Shown here: positions 44,288 to 55,953 of the stretch, piece after piece
How the letters are laid out: each line of letters opens with the position of its first letter
Numbering within the stretch: the stretch's first letter is position 1
Origin: JAKZVK01 sp965237575
GTDB taxonomy: Bacteria > Acidobacteriota > Terriglobia > Bryobacterales > UBA6623
Assembly: GCA_965237575.1 (NCBI GenBank)
Contig: CBDEGI010000002.1
Span: 310,001-374,000, forward strand
Reading direction: 5' to 3'
DNA: 64,000 nucleotides
Made by a program: the position numbers and the translations under genes
Notes under the pieces: model-generated
Told to the model about the DNA's origin: nothing
Database searches by the model: none
What the model saw: only the letters and a program-made list of their open reading frames with translations

Positions 44288-44341
44288 CGATCTTCTTATT
44301 GCAGTTCGGCCCGAGGATTGTTCGGTCGGGAGATGACCCGA

Positions 44342-46900
<2,559 letters not shown>

Positions 46901-47065
46901 CGTCGGTTGTGGACGGGATGGAATCAATTCGGCGGAACGAAGTCAGTCAAATTGTAGCATCCCGGCGGCATCTCCAGGCCCCGGGCGCCCTGAGCCTGTC
47001 GCCCTGAGCCGCTCCTCACGGAACGTCTGGAATCTGCCGATCTTTATCAGGTCACGGTCCTCGCG

Positions 47066-48074
47066 ATGGGGATGATCTCAATCAAGAAGCACCTCGATGT
47101 CTCTCCCGAGGCGGCGAAGTTGTTCGAGGCGTATCTTCAGGTCATTGAAGAGACCCTTGCGCTGTCGCGGGACCGCATGCGTGCGCCGACATCGAAGCAA
47201 GAGGCAGGGGAAGATCTGTCCAAATGGGTGGCCTCGCTCCGAAAGCAAAAGGACGGCGAAGGCGTGGACCGGGCACGGGCGGACATCCTTCGGATGCTCA
47301 ACGGGCGCTGGGACGCGATGGAATCGTACCTCCGTGAGCGCGAAAGCGAACTCACCGCCATCATCGCGCTGCTCGCGGAAACCGCGGCCAAGCTCGACGA
47401 GTCGAACCGTGACTACTATCGCAACTTGCACCGGTCGGTGGAGACGCTGAAGGCCATCGGGGAGATCGATGACATCTCCGTGCTGCGCCGTGCCCTCTCC
47501 GAGCATCTCAACCAGCTCAAAGAGAGTGTGAGCACGCAGGAAACCGTAACGCAGCAGACGATCGGCGATCTGCAGGCTGGCCTGGACCAGGCGACGTTCC
47601 AAAGCCAAGGCCGTCGGCCAGCTCGTCTCAACGGCTCCGCTGTCGAGGTTCCCTTCCAGGCGGCACGCCGAGAGCTATCTGGAAGAACTGCTCGACCGTC
47701 AACAGGCCTTTGCCTTCGCGATGGTGAGGGTCGAGAGGGTCGATGCCATCGCGCGCCGTTACGGGGACGAGTCGGCCGCGGAGGTCCTACAGGCGTTCTC
47801 GGACATCCTGCGCGACGAACTGCCGCCGTCGGCTAATATCTACTCGTGGGAAGACGCCACTTTCGTGGCCGTAGCCGACCGGATGGAGTCGTCGGAGCTT
47901 AGTGACTGCTTGGCGCGTCTGGCCGAACAGTTACGGTCAAAGCCGATCGAGATCGGGGAGGGCAGGCGCAGGCCCGCTCCCATCGAGCCCACGTATGCCG
48001 TCAGGGACGCCCGGGACAGCCCGGACGCCGCCAAGATCGTTGCAACCATTGACAGCTTCTGCCAAGCGCGATAA
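47066..48074 (+). pseudogene. Degenerate GGDEF-like protein, one frameshift
   Basis: ATG 47066. The N-terminal part (about 1-180) is alpha-helical, likely coiled coil (AEAAKLFEAYLQ through LNQLKESV). The frame changes near 47610. The second part reads STAPLSRFPSR then HAESYLEELL, FAMVRVERVDAIARRYGDES and ANIYSWEDATFVAV, aligning with GGDEF domain features (TGLPNR, D-FK..N...G). The active-site signature is SWEDATF, so it cannot make cyclic di-GMP. Removing one C near 47609 restores continuity. It is next to the flagellar cluster, so a c-di-GMP-related motility role is conceivable but unproven. Confidence 0.65.
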
Positions 48075-48082
48075 CGCAACGG

Positions 48083-48432
48083 CTATAGACGGACGTTTAG
48101 CCGGCGGCCGAGCGTAGGCCGGTAGGGCTTGAGCGCCTTCTGCACGCTGCGGGTCGAGCGAAGCTCGGCGATCTTTCCGCGCAGGACTTCGCGTTTGATA
48201 GCCATGGGCTTGCGCGCCTCGCGGGCCAAGTCAGACACACGCTCAAGCCGTTCCATTTGGGCCTGTGAGAGGGCGCCTTCCGCGCCGTACTGCTTCAGCA
48301 ACGCTAGCTGGCCGGCACGCTCGTCGAGCAGAGGACTTACCGCATCGAACGCGGGGCGACGGCTTGCAGTAGAGCTTCGCTCGTCCACGTTAACCGGTCA
48401 ATCAAGTTGTCGAGTTCGAATGGCGTAGCCAT
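48083..48432 (-). pseudogene. FliT-like flagellar chaperone, one frameshift
   Basis: ATG 48430-48432 overlaps the fliD stop. The first 31 codons (MATPFELDNLIDRLTWTSEA) stop at TAA; the second frame has FDAVSPLLDERAGQLALLKQ and MERLERVSDLAREARKP. One C added to the CCCC run at 48353-48356 gives LLQAVAPAFDAVSPLLDERA and a single small four-helix protein of about 116 aa. Position after fliS-fliD and the size match fliT-type chaperones of FliD; sequence similarity alone is weak. Confidence 0.6.
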
Positions 48433-50438
48433 TAGTTATTCCGCTGTGAGGTCTGGAAGACTTCGAACAGAGTTTTCAACGTTGTCTGCTGTGTTTCCAA
48501 CTGCGACAAGAGCAGATCAGTGGCCGCGAACTGCGCCTCGACGTTCGCGATGAGCCGATCGACGCGCTCTTGCGTTTCGGCGATTTTGTCGGTCAGCGTG
48601 GCGTCAGATTCATCGAGGAAGCCGATCGCGGTTTGAATCTGACCCGTGACGGGATCAGCGAGGTCCTTGAGGTACGTGAAGGCGGTGCCCGCGAATCCCG
48701 TGGTTGTGTCGCCGATGAAAGTGAGTGCATCGAGCACCTGGGCGTCCGCCAGGGCGTTGAAGGTCGTGGAGTTCAGCGACAACAGTCCGTCCTCATCAAG
48801 TTCCAAACCCAGCTCGACCATCGACTTGATTGACCCCGTGCCTTGAAAGGACGTGATGTCGCGGAGCGTCTGCTGCGCCTGCCGGACGACGATGTTGCCG
48901 GAAAGAACGCCGGCGGCCTCTCCGACGTGAGTCTTGATCTCGGCCAGCAGCGCGTTATAAGAGATCGTGATGTCGGCGAGCGTGTTGGAGACGGCGGTGC
49001 GGTTCGTGGCGACGGTCACAGTCGTTGAGCCCGCGTCTTCGATTGTCAGTGTGAGGCCGGGCGAAAAGTCGGTGATCGTGTTGCCGGAGTTCGTCACCGG
49101 CAGACCATTGACCGTGAACACGGCGTCGGTACCCTGGTTGGTGGTTGTCAGCAGATCGGCGCTGGCGCTGTCCTTCAAGGTCAGCGTGGTGGCGCCGGTC
49201 TCGTTCGCTGTCAGATTCAGGTGGTACTCGGGGTTATCGGGATCACTGCTGGTGTTGATGATCGTCGCCTTGACACCGAGCGTCGTCGTGTTGGTGTTGA
49301 GGTAGTCTCGGAGACCTTCGAGCGTGTTGGCAAAGCCCAAGACCGATTGCGTGCCTGCGAGCCCCGAGACGAAGCCGGTGCCCTGCGCACTGTCGGTGCC
49401 CGTGATGTCGAACGCCTGATTGCCGGTGGCGCGTACCTCGCCGCCTTCCGCGGTAAAAGCAACGCCGGCACTGACCAGGGTCTGGTTGAGCGCCACTTGC
49501 GCATTCAGCGCCGCGGCGATCTCCTCAGCGGAATGGCCTCCGACCGTGCCACCGGCTTCGAGCCCACTGACAACGGTACCGGTGCTCGACGACGTGAACG
49601 TGAAACCCTGTCCGGCGGTGTCCGCAACGACCAGCTTCAGATTGCCGCCCTCGTCGCTGAAGCTCACCTTGCCATTCAGGTTTGCGTTAGCGGTGATCTG
49701 ATCGTTGAGAAGGGTAGCGATGTCCGCTGTGGTTTCGGAGCCCGTCAGCGCGACGGTGGTGATCCCTTCGTTGATCGTTGTGTCCTCGCTTACGAAGGTC
49801 ACGCTGATGGTGTCGCCGGCCCCGATCGTGGCAGGCGCCTGCGATGCTACAAAGAAGCTGTTGAGATCGGCCGTGATGCTTCCCGCAAGACCGTTCGTGA
49901 AATCGATCTGCACGCTGACGGGCGGCGAGGGTGTCGTGGCGCCGGTAGCGCCCGCGGTCCGGCCACTGCCGATCGTGAGCAGGTCGATGTTGGTCGTGGT
50001 CGTATCGAGAGTCAGGTCATAAAGACCGTCAGCGCGCAGGGCAGCCACGTTGGTGTTGGCCAAGCCGGTCACGCTGGCTTCCTGCGCAGTGGAGGCTGCC
50101 GATGTCACCACGATGTCAAAGGAGCCCTGGCTCGGCGTACCGGTCACCTGTACCGAAGCTACCGTTGCCGTCGACGACGAGGCCGTCACCGCGGCGGTAG
50201 CCCCTAACAGGCCGAGACTCGCAAACTCTCCTTCGAGATCCTGAATGAGCGACTCGAGTTGTCCCAACTCCTGCTTCTCGGCGAGAAGCAGGGTCTGCTC
50301 GGTCTGCAGACCTTGGATCGGCAGACTCGCCACCTCGAACGTGTGCTCGAGGATGGTCGCGAACTGGTCGGAGAATTCGCTGAATCCCGTAAAACTGATG
50401 GGTGGAAGGCTCATCGGCTCGGTTTCCGTTGCCGGCAT
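48432..50438 (-). CDS. fliD: Flagellar filament cap FliD (HAP2) with inserted module
   Basis: 668 aa. The cap on which flagellin is folded and added. The N-terminal region (PPISFTGFSEFSDQFATILE) and C-terminal coiled coil (LSQLETQQTTLKTLFEVFQT) are FliD features. Residues about 158-363 are the module shared with FlgK and FlgL. ATG 50438 is used for numbering; Met9 (ATG 50414) is a plausible alternative. Neither has a strong ribosome site. It is 71 bp downstream of fliS. Confidence 0.92.
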   Translation of the reverse strand: MPATETEPMSLPPISFTGFSEFSDQFATILEHTFEVASLPIQGLQTEQTLLLAEKQELGQLESLIQDLEGEFASLGLLGATAAVTASSSTATVASVQVTGTPSQGSFDIVVTSAASTAQEASVTGLANTNVAALRADGLYDLTLDTTTTNIDLLTIGSGRTAGATGATTPSPPVSVQIDFTNGLAGSITADLNSFFVASQAPATIGAGDTISVTFVSEDTTINEGITTVALTGSETTADIATLLNDQITANANLNGKVSFSDEGGNLKLVVADTAGQGFTFTSSSTGTVVSGLEAGGTVGGHSAEEIAAALNAQVALNQTLVSAGVAFTAEGGEVRATGNQAFDITGTDSAQGTGFVSGLAGTQSVLGFANTLEGLRDYLNTNTTTLGVKATIINTSSDPDNPEYHLNLTANETGATTLTLKDSASADLLTTTNQGTDAVFTVNGLPVTNSGNTITDFSPGLTLTIEDAGSTTVTVATNRTAVSNTLADITISYNALLAEIKTHVGEAAGVLSGNIVVRQAQQTLRDITSFQGTGSIKSMVELGLELDEDGLLSLNSTTFNALADAQVLDALTFIGDTTTGFAGTAFTYLKDLADPVTGQIQTAIGFLDESDATLTDKIAETQERVDRLIANVEAQFAATDLLLSQLETQQTTLKTLFEVFQTSQRNN
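49347..49967 (-). other. Shared hook-associated module in FliD
   Basis: Residues about 158-363. Opens with GSGRTAGATGATTPSPPV, then a beta region ending FFVAS, GSETTADIATLLN, VSFSDEGGNLKLV, GQGFTFTSS, GHSAEEIAAALNAQVALN and closes with TGFVSGLAG. Each of these blocks has a counterpart at the same relative place in FlgL and FlgK. May contain two flagellin hook-IN-like motifs. Confidence 0.85.
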
Positions 50439-50509
50439 GGACTTGCGGTGATCCGCGGCGCTTCGCGCGTCCCCCTGCCGGCATGCGGGAGGAGCGGGAA
50501 AACGACCGG

Positions 50510-50977
50510 TTAAACGGTCCAGGCGCGCTCAGCGCCGGCTTCGGCCGCATCAACGGCCGCGGGGTGCAGGACTTCCGGATCCGCCACGGCCGCGTCGGTG
50601 GTCCCAGCCAGGGTTCGGGCCAGGGCCGATCGAGCTTCCTTCCAGCCTTCGTGGAGCGTCGAAAGCAGCCGTAATGATTCGTCAAGCGCTTCTATCTTTT
50701 GCTCGGCGTGGGCTTCGGCAAGCTTCTCGATGAGGTAGTCGTAGAGGCGGGCGAGATTTACGGCGATCTCCCCACTGTCTTCGTTCAGCGACCCTTTCAG
50801 CTCCACGACGATTTCCATCGACAGGCCGATGGCCTCACTGCGTTCCGTGAGGCGGCCGGCGGCTAGATGGTCTCGTGCCTGGTGGAGCTTCTCGATGGCC
50901 TTCGAGTAGAGCAGACAGACGAGTTCGAGCGGTTCCACGTTGAGGACGTCATTGTCCACGTACTGTTGCGCATACAT
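50510..50977 (-). CDS. fliS: Flagellin export chaperone FliS
   Basis: 155 aa. Opening MYAQQYVDNDVLNVEPLELV followed by CLLYSKAIEKLHQAR is classic FliS. Binds the C-terminal helix of flagellin and prevents premature assembly. The last 35 residues are an Ala-rich extension not required by the family. Start ATG 50977. Confidence 0.93.
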   Translation of the reverse strand: MYAQQYVDNDVLNVEPLELVCLLYSKAIEKLHQARDHLAAGRLTERSEAIGLSMEIVVELKGSLNEDSGEIAVNLARLYDYLIEKLAEAHAEQKIEALDESLRLLSTLHEGWKEARSALARTLAGTTDAAVADPEVLHPAAVDAAEAGAERAWTV

Positions 50978-51022
50978 GTATTCCGTCTCCCCGTTCCTTC
51001 GAAGAGTAGCCGGCGGTTGTGA

Positions 51023-51334
51023 CTAGGCGACTCGTTCTCCCTCGCTGAGCTGCTTGAGGACCTCCGCCGCCCGCAGGGTGACCTCGGGTGGCAGTTGAGA
51101 GATCACCTCGTTCGTCACCCGATCCACGATCTTGATGAGTGGTTGGCCCGTCCCGCGGTCGAAGGCGAAGCGAAGCTCGCTGTTAGGGCCGAGCCCTTGG
51201 CCTTCGTTGATCGCCTTGATTGCCTTGACCAGCTCCCGGTTCTTGGCCGCCTGCTCCCCGCTCTGCCCTTGTGGGCTTTGGCGGGCAGCGTTTACGTCGG
51301 AGGACTGTACTGCTCCTACCTCACTTGTCGGCAT
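51023..51334 (-). CDS. flaG: FlaG family protein
   Basis: 103 aa. The conserved FlaG core is LRFAFDRGTGQPLIKIVDRV followed by NEVISQLPPEVTL. FlaG affects filament length in several bacteria; its partner is uncertain. The first 25 residues are low-complexity. It precedes fliS in the operon by 45 bp. Confidence 0.9.
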   Translation of the reverse strand: MPTSEVGAVQSSDVNAARQSPQGQSGEQAAKNRELVKAIKAINEGQGLGPNSELRFAFDRGTGQPLIKIVDRVTNEVISQLPPEVTLRAAEVLKQLSEGERVA

Positions 51335-51490
51335 TGTCTCCGCCCCTCCTTTTTCATTGGGGCTGACGGAACTGTCGCTATCACTTCCGTGTGATCTGCT
51401 TTTTTGACAGATTCGTCGCTGTTATTCATATCGGCCGGAGGGAAGCGTTGAAGAGGAGTTCTGACATTTTTTTGGCTTCGCCGCGTCGGG
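51335..51490. other. Non-coding gap between flgL and flaG
   Basis: 156 bp with an AT-richer patch near 51375-51425, the largest gap between flgL and fliD, and so a possible place for a late (sigma-28) promoter. No clear consensus was found. Confidence 0.3.
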
Positions 51491-53050
51491 TCATGCCAGC
51501 AAGTCCAGTAGGTTCGGCCGCTGTCTCGCCGCCACTTGGAGCGTGAACTGCTCAGCGGTTGTGGCGGCTGTCAGCTCACTGATCGAATCGAGAAGGTCAG
51601 CGTCTTGATGCGACGAGAGGCGTTGCGTGTTGACGATCTCGAGTTCGGAAAGATTGTCAATCGTGGTATCGATCTGGCGCAGGGTGCTGCCGTAGAAGCC
51701 CAGGGCGCCGCCGATCTGATCGACGGCTCTCTGCAGGCCGTCGATGCTCGCGTCGAGGTTTTCGGTGTTGTCGTTCTTGAGATCTTCGATCAGGCCGTTC
51801 AGTACACCGAAGACGTTGGCGCTGTGCCGGCCCCCGACAATGTGGGTGCCCGCGAGGCCCGACTGAAAGCCCGTCCCGGGCGGGACGTCGCGGTCGAAGT
51901 CGATGGCGGTGAACTCGAAGTCCACCTCGCCGTCGACTTGAATCTCGCCATCGACGACCGTGAAAACGATGCCCGCGGTCGTCAACTCGGCATTGAGGGC
52001 GACCTGTCCGTTCAGCGCCGCAGCGATCTCTTCGGCCGACTGGCCGCCGGTGACGCCGCCGCCCTCGAGCCCCGTGGTCAGACCTCCCGTTGCCGACGAA
52101 GTGAATGAGAATCCAACACCTAGGGTGTCGCTCTGAACCAACTTAAGATTCCCGCCCTCGTCGCTGAAGGTGAACCCGCCGACAAGGCTGGGGTCGCTAG
52201 CGATCTCCGTGTTCAATAGCGCCGCGATCTGGGCGGTGGTTTCGCCTCCGGCCAGCGGAGCGGTCGTGATGCTGCCGGCGATCGAGCCGTCCGCTGCCGT
52301 GAAGTTGACGGTAATCGTCTCTCCGCCGGCGGCCACACCCGGCGGCGCGGTTGCCACAAAGAAGCCGTCGACGTCGGCGCTGATGACCCCGTCCACGTCA
52401 CCCGAAAAGGCGACCCCAACCGCGACCGGGGGAGCAGGCGCCGAGGACCCGGCGTTGCCCGGAGTTCGTCCCGAACCCACGAAACTGTCGGGCCGGGCGA
52501 AGATGCCGTTGCCCGGGAGCGAGATCTGACCGGGGCGTCCGTCGGGAAAAGCAATCGAGCGGCTGGAGGAATCGCCGCGATACACCACACCGTCCGGGCT
52601 ATTGGGGTCGATCTCGAAGGGCGCCTGATCGTTCGTGTTGCCCGCGAACAGGAAGCGGTCCGAGTAGGTTGAGTTGGCGACCCGCACCAGGCCTAGAAAG
52701 ATCCCCTCGAGGTCGACACGGATGAGATTGCGTGTCTCGGTGTCCCCGGCGATACTCGACGCCTGGGCGCCGAGCGTCAAGGCCCGCGTAAGGTTATCGG
52801 CCGCGTGCGCCAACGCACCGTCCACGGCGCGTAGCTCGGCCTGGACGCTCTCGAGGTTGCTGCGGAATTGCACCAGCGATTTCAATTCGCTCTGCGTGCG
52901 AACCACTCCAGCGGCGTCGGCCGGGGAATCGGATGGCTTGCTGACCCGCAGCCCGGACGAGATCTCCGCGCCGGCCTTTGCAATCCGCGATTGGATGCGG
53001 TGCAGGTGAAACAGCGTTTGTCTGCTTTCTCCTAGCAGTGTCACGCGCAT
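51491..53050 (-). CDS. flgL: Hook-filament junction protein FlgL (HAP3) with inserted module
   Basis: 519 aa, longer than the usual 300-400. N-terminal D0/D1 helices (RVTLLGESRQTLFHLHRIQS, GLRVSKPSDSPADAAGVV) and the matching C-terminal helices (LSELEIVNTQRLSSHQDADL). Residues about 192-402 are the module, placed after a typical GRPGQISLPGNGIF. ATG 53050 lies 3 bp from the flgK stop (coupled). Removing the module leaves about 310 aa, the normal FlgL size. Confidence 0.93.
   Translation of the reverse strand: MRVTLLGESRQTLFHLHRIQSRIAKAGAEISSGLRVSKPSDSPADAAGVVRTQSELKSLVQFRSNLESVQAELRAVDGALAHAADNLTRALTLGAQASSIAGDTETRNLIRVDLEGIFLGLVRVANSTYSDRFLFAGNTNDQAPFEIDPNSPDGVVYRGDSSSRSIAFPDGRPGQISLPGNGIFARPDSFVGSGRTPGNAGSSAPAPPVAVGVAFSGDVDGVISADVDGFFVATAPPGVAAGGETITVNFTAADGSIAGSITTAPLAGGETTAQIAALLNTEIASDPSLVGGFTFSDEGGNLKLVQSDTLGVGFSFTSSATGGLTTGLEGGGVTGGQSAEEIAAALNGQVALNAELTTAGIVFTVVDGEIQVDGEVDFEFTAIDFDRDVPPGTGFQSGLAGTHIVGGRHSANVFGVLNGLIEDLKNDNTENLDASIDGLQRAVDQIGGALGFYGSTLRQIDTTIDNLSELEIVNTQRLSSHQDADLLDSISELTAATTAEQFTLQVAARQRPNLLDLLA
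51845..52477 (-). other. Shared hook-associated module in FlgL
   Basis: Residues about 192-402. GSGRTPGNAGSSAPAPPV, FFVATAPPGVAAGGETITV, GETTAQIAALLN, FTFSDEGGNLKLV, GVGFSFTSS, GQSAEEIAAALNGQVALN, TGFQSGLAG. Same blocks, order and spacing as in FliD and FlgK. Confidence 0.88.
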
Positions 53051-53053
53051 GGG

Positions 53054-55066
53054 TTACCTACCGAGAGTGAGTAGCTCGCTCGCCAACGAGTCTACGATCT
53101 GAATCACCCGCAACATCGCTTGGTACGCTTGCTCGAATTGCACAAGCTGGATCGACTCCTCGTTGATATCGACCCCTGAGAAGGCGTCACGCGTGTTTTG
53201 AGCCGCAATGAAGACCAGCTCCTGTGTTTCGAATTGCGACTGAGCGGCGCTGCCGGCGTCGCCGATCTCCGTGACGAGGTTCGCGTAGAAATCGGTGAAC
53301 GTGAATCCGCCCACCACCGGTGCATCGGCGAGCGCGGTGACGGCCAGAACGGTTCCGTTGCCGTCGGGCGCGGACAGCGTGCCCGCCGAAACTTCTGCTA
53401 GGCCGATGTTCGCGACCGAGAGGGTCGTGGCAGCCGGCGCGCCCCCCGCCGAACCGGCGCCGGCTAGTCCCGACACGAAGCCGGTGGTAGCCGGGTCATT
53501 GTCAACGATTGTGAAATCGAAGGCGTCGTCGCCGTCGATGCGAACTTCTCCTTGAACGGCCGAAAAGCGAATCCCGGCAGCGGTGAGCGCCGCATCGGCG
53601 GCCACCTCAGCGTTGAGCGCCGCGGCGATCTCGTCCGCGGAGTGCCCGCCGAGCGTCCCACCGGCCTCGAGGCCCGTGGTGAAAGCTACGTTCGATGTCT
53701 CGGAGGTGAACGTGAAGCCCTGGCCTGCTTGATCAGACAGCACTACTTTGATTGAGCCGCCGCTGTCGGAAAACGTGATCAGCCCGGCCAACTCCGGATC
53801 CAGCGCAATCTGGTCATTGAGACGAGTTGCCAGCGTTGCGGCATCCTCGCTCCCGAGCAGCGGCGCGGTCGTGATCGTCCGCTCAATGGAGCCGTCCGCA
53901 CTGGTGAAAGTGATGGATGCCGTATCACCTGCCGCCGGTCCCGCCGGTGCCGCGGCGGCCACGAAGAAGCTGTCGAGCGCGGCTGTGATGCTGCCGGAGA
54001 CACCACCGCTGAAGGTAACGTCGATGCTGACCGGGGGTGCCGGTGTTGCCGCGCCCGCTATGCCCGCGGTACGGCCTGTGCCTTCAAAGAACGATGTGGC
54101 GTAGGTGAACAACTCCACGCCCGGTCCGCCGGTAATCGTGGCACCGCGGAGGAACTGTTCGTTCACTTGGTCGGCGACCGACTTCGCCAGCCGATCAATC
54201 TCACCGAGGAAACGAGGCAGCGTATTGTTGCGCGCATCGAGGAGCGCCGCCAGACTGCCGCCCTCGTCAATGAAAGCGGCGGTCACGTCAGTGTCCCCGA
54301 AGGCGAATAGCGTTGCCGAGTCCGCCCCGATGCTGACCGTAAGCGGGAAGACGGTCTCTCCAACGGCGAGTGGAGTTCCGCCGCTGCCCACGATCGTCAG
54401 CGTGCCGTCTCTCTGGTCTAGGACGCGAAAGCCAATCAACTCCGAAAGCTCGCCCAGCACTTGGCTGAGCCGCGTTTCCGCGGACGAGTTCAACGACCCG
54501 TCAGGGCTGCTTCCGCGTGCCACGCCCAAGTCAGCCGCTTCCTGCAAGAGGCTATTGACGTGGCGCACGGTGGAGTTGATCTCCGTGTCAACGCTGGTCT
54601 GAACGCGGGACAGGTCGAAGTTCGTCTTGCGAAACGTGGAGGCCAGCCTGTCGGCCGCGTTCAACAGCCCGCGCCGCAGATTGAAATCGTCCGGAGAAAC
54701 CGACAGCGCGGAAGCGGCTGCGAAGAAGCTGTCGATGCTCTCGCCGAGGCTGTTGCCGCCGCTCAGCCGGAAGGCGGGTTCCAGAGTCTCGATGATCTGG
54801 GCGGTTTTTCCGAAGAACGACCTAGTTTGTCCGGCGATGCGGACCTGCGCTTCGAGTAGGTTGTCCCGCAGGCTTTGGATGCTGCTGATCTCGACACCGA
54901 GGTTCTGCCCGCTGAGAGGCACCAAGATCGGCGCGAGCGAAACCCGTTGGCGGGCATAGCCTGGGGTCGCGACGTTGGAGATGTTGTCTTGGATAACGCC
55001 CAGCGCCTGGCTGTAGCTCGACAGCGTGCGCGTTGCGGCCGCGAGAACACCGGTCAGGTTCCCCAT
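53054..55066 (-). CDS. flgK: Hook-filament junction protein FlgK (HAP1) with inserted module
   Basis: 670 aa from ATG 55066 (GGAAGG six bases before; a TTG six bases earlier is less likely). N-terminal rod-like region (SQALGVIQDNISNVATPGYA, RQRVSLAPI), D1 helices, LADLLDARNN-like region (LAALLDARNNTLPRFLGEID), and the C-terminal DINEESIQLVQFEQAYQAML. Residues about 329-538 are the module, after FTYATSFF. Without it the length is about 460, near the usual size. Confidence 0.94.
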   Translation of the reverse strand: MGNLTGVLAAATRTLSSYSQALGVIQDNISNVATPGYARQRVSLAPILVPLSGQNLGVEISSIQSLRDNLLEAQVRIAGQTRSFFGKTAQIIETLEPAFRLSGGNSLGESIDSFFAAASALSVSPDDFNLRRGLLNAADRLASTFRKTNFDLSRVQTSVDTEINSTVRHVNSLLQEAADLGVARGSSPDGSLNSSAETRLSQVLGELSELIGFRVLDQRDGTLTIVGSGGTPLAVGETVFPLTVSIGADSATLFAFGDTDVTAAFIDEGGSLAALLDARNNTLPRFLGEIDRLAKSVADQVNEQFLRGATITGGPGVELFTYATSFFEGTGRTAGIAGAATPAPPVSIDVTFSGGVSGSITAALDSFFVAAAAPAGPAAGDTASITFTSADGSIERTITTAPLLGSEDAATLATRLNDQIALDPELAGLITFSDSGGSIKVVLSDQAGQGFTFTSETSNVAFTTGLEAGGTLGGHSADEIAAALNAEVAADAALTAAGIRFSAVQGEVRIDGDDAFDFTIVDNDPATTGFVSGLAGAGSAGGAPAATTLSVANIGLAEVSAGTLSAPDGNGTVLAVTALADAPVVGGFTFTDFYANLVTEIGDAGSAAQSQFETQELVFIAAQNTRDAFSGVDINEESIQLVQFEQAYQAMLRVIQIVDSLASELLTLGR
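53453..54082 (-). other. Shared hook-associated module in FlgK
   Basis: Residues about 329-538. GTGRTAGIAGAATPAPPV, LDSFFVAAAAPAGPAAGDT, ATLATRLNDQIALDPELAG, ITFSDSGGSIKVV, GQGFTFTSE, GHSADEIAAALNAEV, TGFVSGLAG. Homologous over the whole length to the FliD and FlgL modules. Confidence 0.88.
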
Positions 55067-55068
55067 GA

Positions 55069-55428
55069 TCAACCTTCCATCTGTAGGCGTGATCCCTCGC
55101 CTGCCTGGAAGTGCCCGTCTCGCTCATAGCCGCCCTGAGCGGAGCGGCCAATCTCCAACAGGCCGGTTTGGACGAGCCGGATATGTTGCAGGACGCGGCC
55201 CAGCGCGAATGCCTCTTGTTGTAGGAGCCGTGCTGTCTCGGCGGCCTCGCCGCGGTCCAGAGCGCCGTTGTCGATGCCGGCCTTTAGATCTCCGAGAGAA
55301 GAGGCCTCGGCATGCAGGGCGTCGGCATGCTCGGCCAGTTCGGTGTAGCGTCCCTCGACGGCGAAGCGGGTCGCCTTTTCCATCGCCTGGGCGAGGCGGT
55401 CAAGGGCGGTCTGGTCGTGTTTCTCCAT
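55069..55428 (-). CDS. FlgN-like export chaperone
   Basis: 119 aa from ATG 55428, all-helical, ending two bases before the flgK start. Heptad-rich segments (LDRLAQAMEKATRFAVEGRY, LLQQEAFALGRVLQHIRLVQ). Position and size fit FlgN, which escorts FlgK and FlgL to the export gate; direct sequence similarity is weak. Confidence 0.7.
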   Translation of the reverse strand: MEKHDQTALDRLAQAMEKATRFAVEGRYTELAEHADALHAEASSLGDLKAGIDNGALDRGEAAETARLLQQEAFALGRVLQHIRLVQTGLLEIGRSAQGGYERDGHFQAGEGSRLQMEG

Positions 55429-55497
55429 CGTCGTCACGTCCGCTCGCCCTTTCAGCACTCAACCGGTTCGCACCGCTGTCCGGTGACCGGGGAAGGC

Positions 55498-55839
55498 CTA
55501 AATGGAGGGCGGAGCGGCTGTACTCGCCGCCTGCGCGTTCTCGAGTTGCGTGTCCTGAAGGGCGCTTTCCACCAATGCCTGTGCGACCTCTTCAGAGGAG
55601 ACAGTGAACGTACCGCTGTTGACGGCCTGTTCGATCTGTTCGATTCGGTTCACCACGTCGGGCGGATCGTTGGCGATAGCACGGGCCAACTCGGCGCCCA
55701 ACGGGGAAAGATTCACGGAGTCATCACGGGACTCGGTTTGCTTCTGGCGTGCCTCTTGTTGCTGCTGGACCTCGGGAGTCCGGCCGACCTGCGTTGAGCG
55801 AAGATCGCTTGATGCGGAAAACGAGTCGTCGATTTTCAT
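55498..55839 (-). CDS. flgM: Anti-sigma-28 factor FlgM
   Basis: 113 aa. The Gln-rich N-terminal half is disordered, as in the family; the C-terminal sigma-binding half has DSVNLSPLGAELARAI, RIEQIEQAVNSGTFTV and AQALVESAL. Holds FliA inactive until the hook is complete, then is exported. Start ATG 55839. Confidence 0.9.
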   Translation of the reverse strand: MKIDDSFSASSDLRSTQVGRTPEVQQQQEARQKQTESRDDSVNLSPLGAELARAIANDPPDVVNRIEQIEQAVNSGTFTVSSEEVAQALVESALQDTQLENAQAASTAAPPSI

Positions 55840-55953
55840 AAACTAATCTCGAGAGACAAGGTTCTCGCTCTGCATATCGGCAACGTCACAGAAAACCTAG
55901 AGGCAGACTAGGGAATCTGTTCCTCGTGGAACGTTCGTCATGGTTCGGATTCC

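Noticed and set aside
44291..44299. Exact IS target duplication
   Set aside because: TCTTCTTAT is repeated but is 2-3 bp away from the inverted repeat ends and 9 rather than the expected 8 bp, so it is mentioned only as possible.
49221..50207. Plus-strand 328-codon frame opposite fliD
   Set aside because: Arg/Gly-rich antisense shadow of the inserted module.
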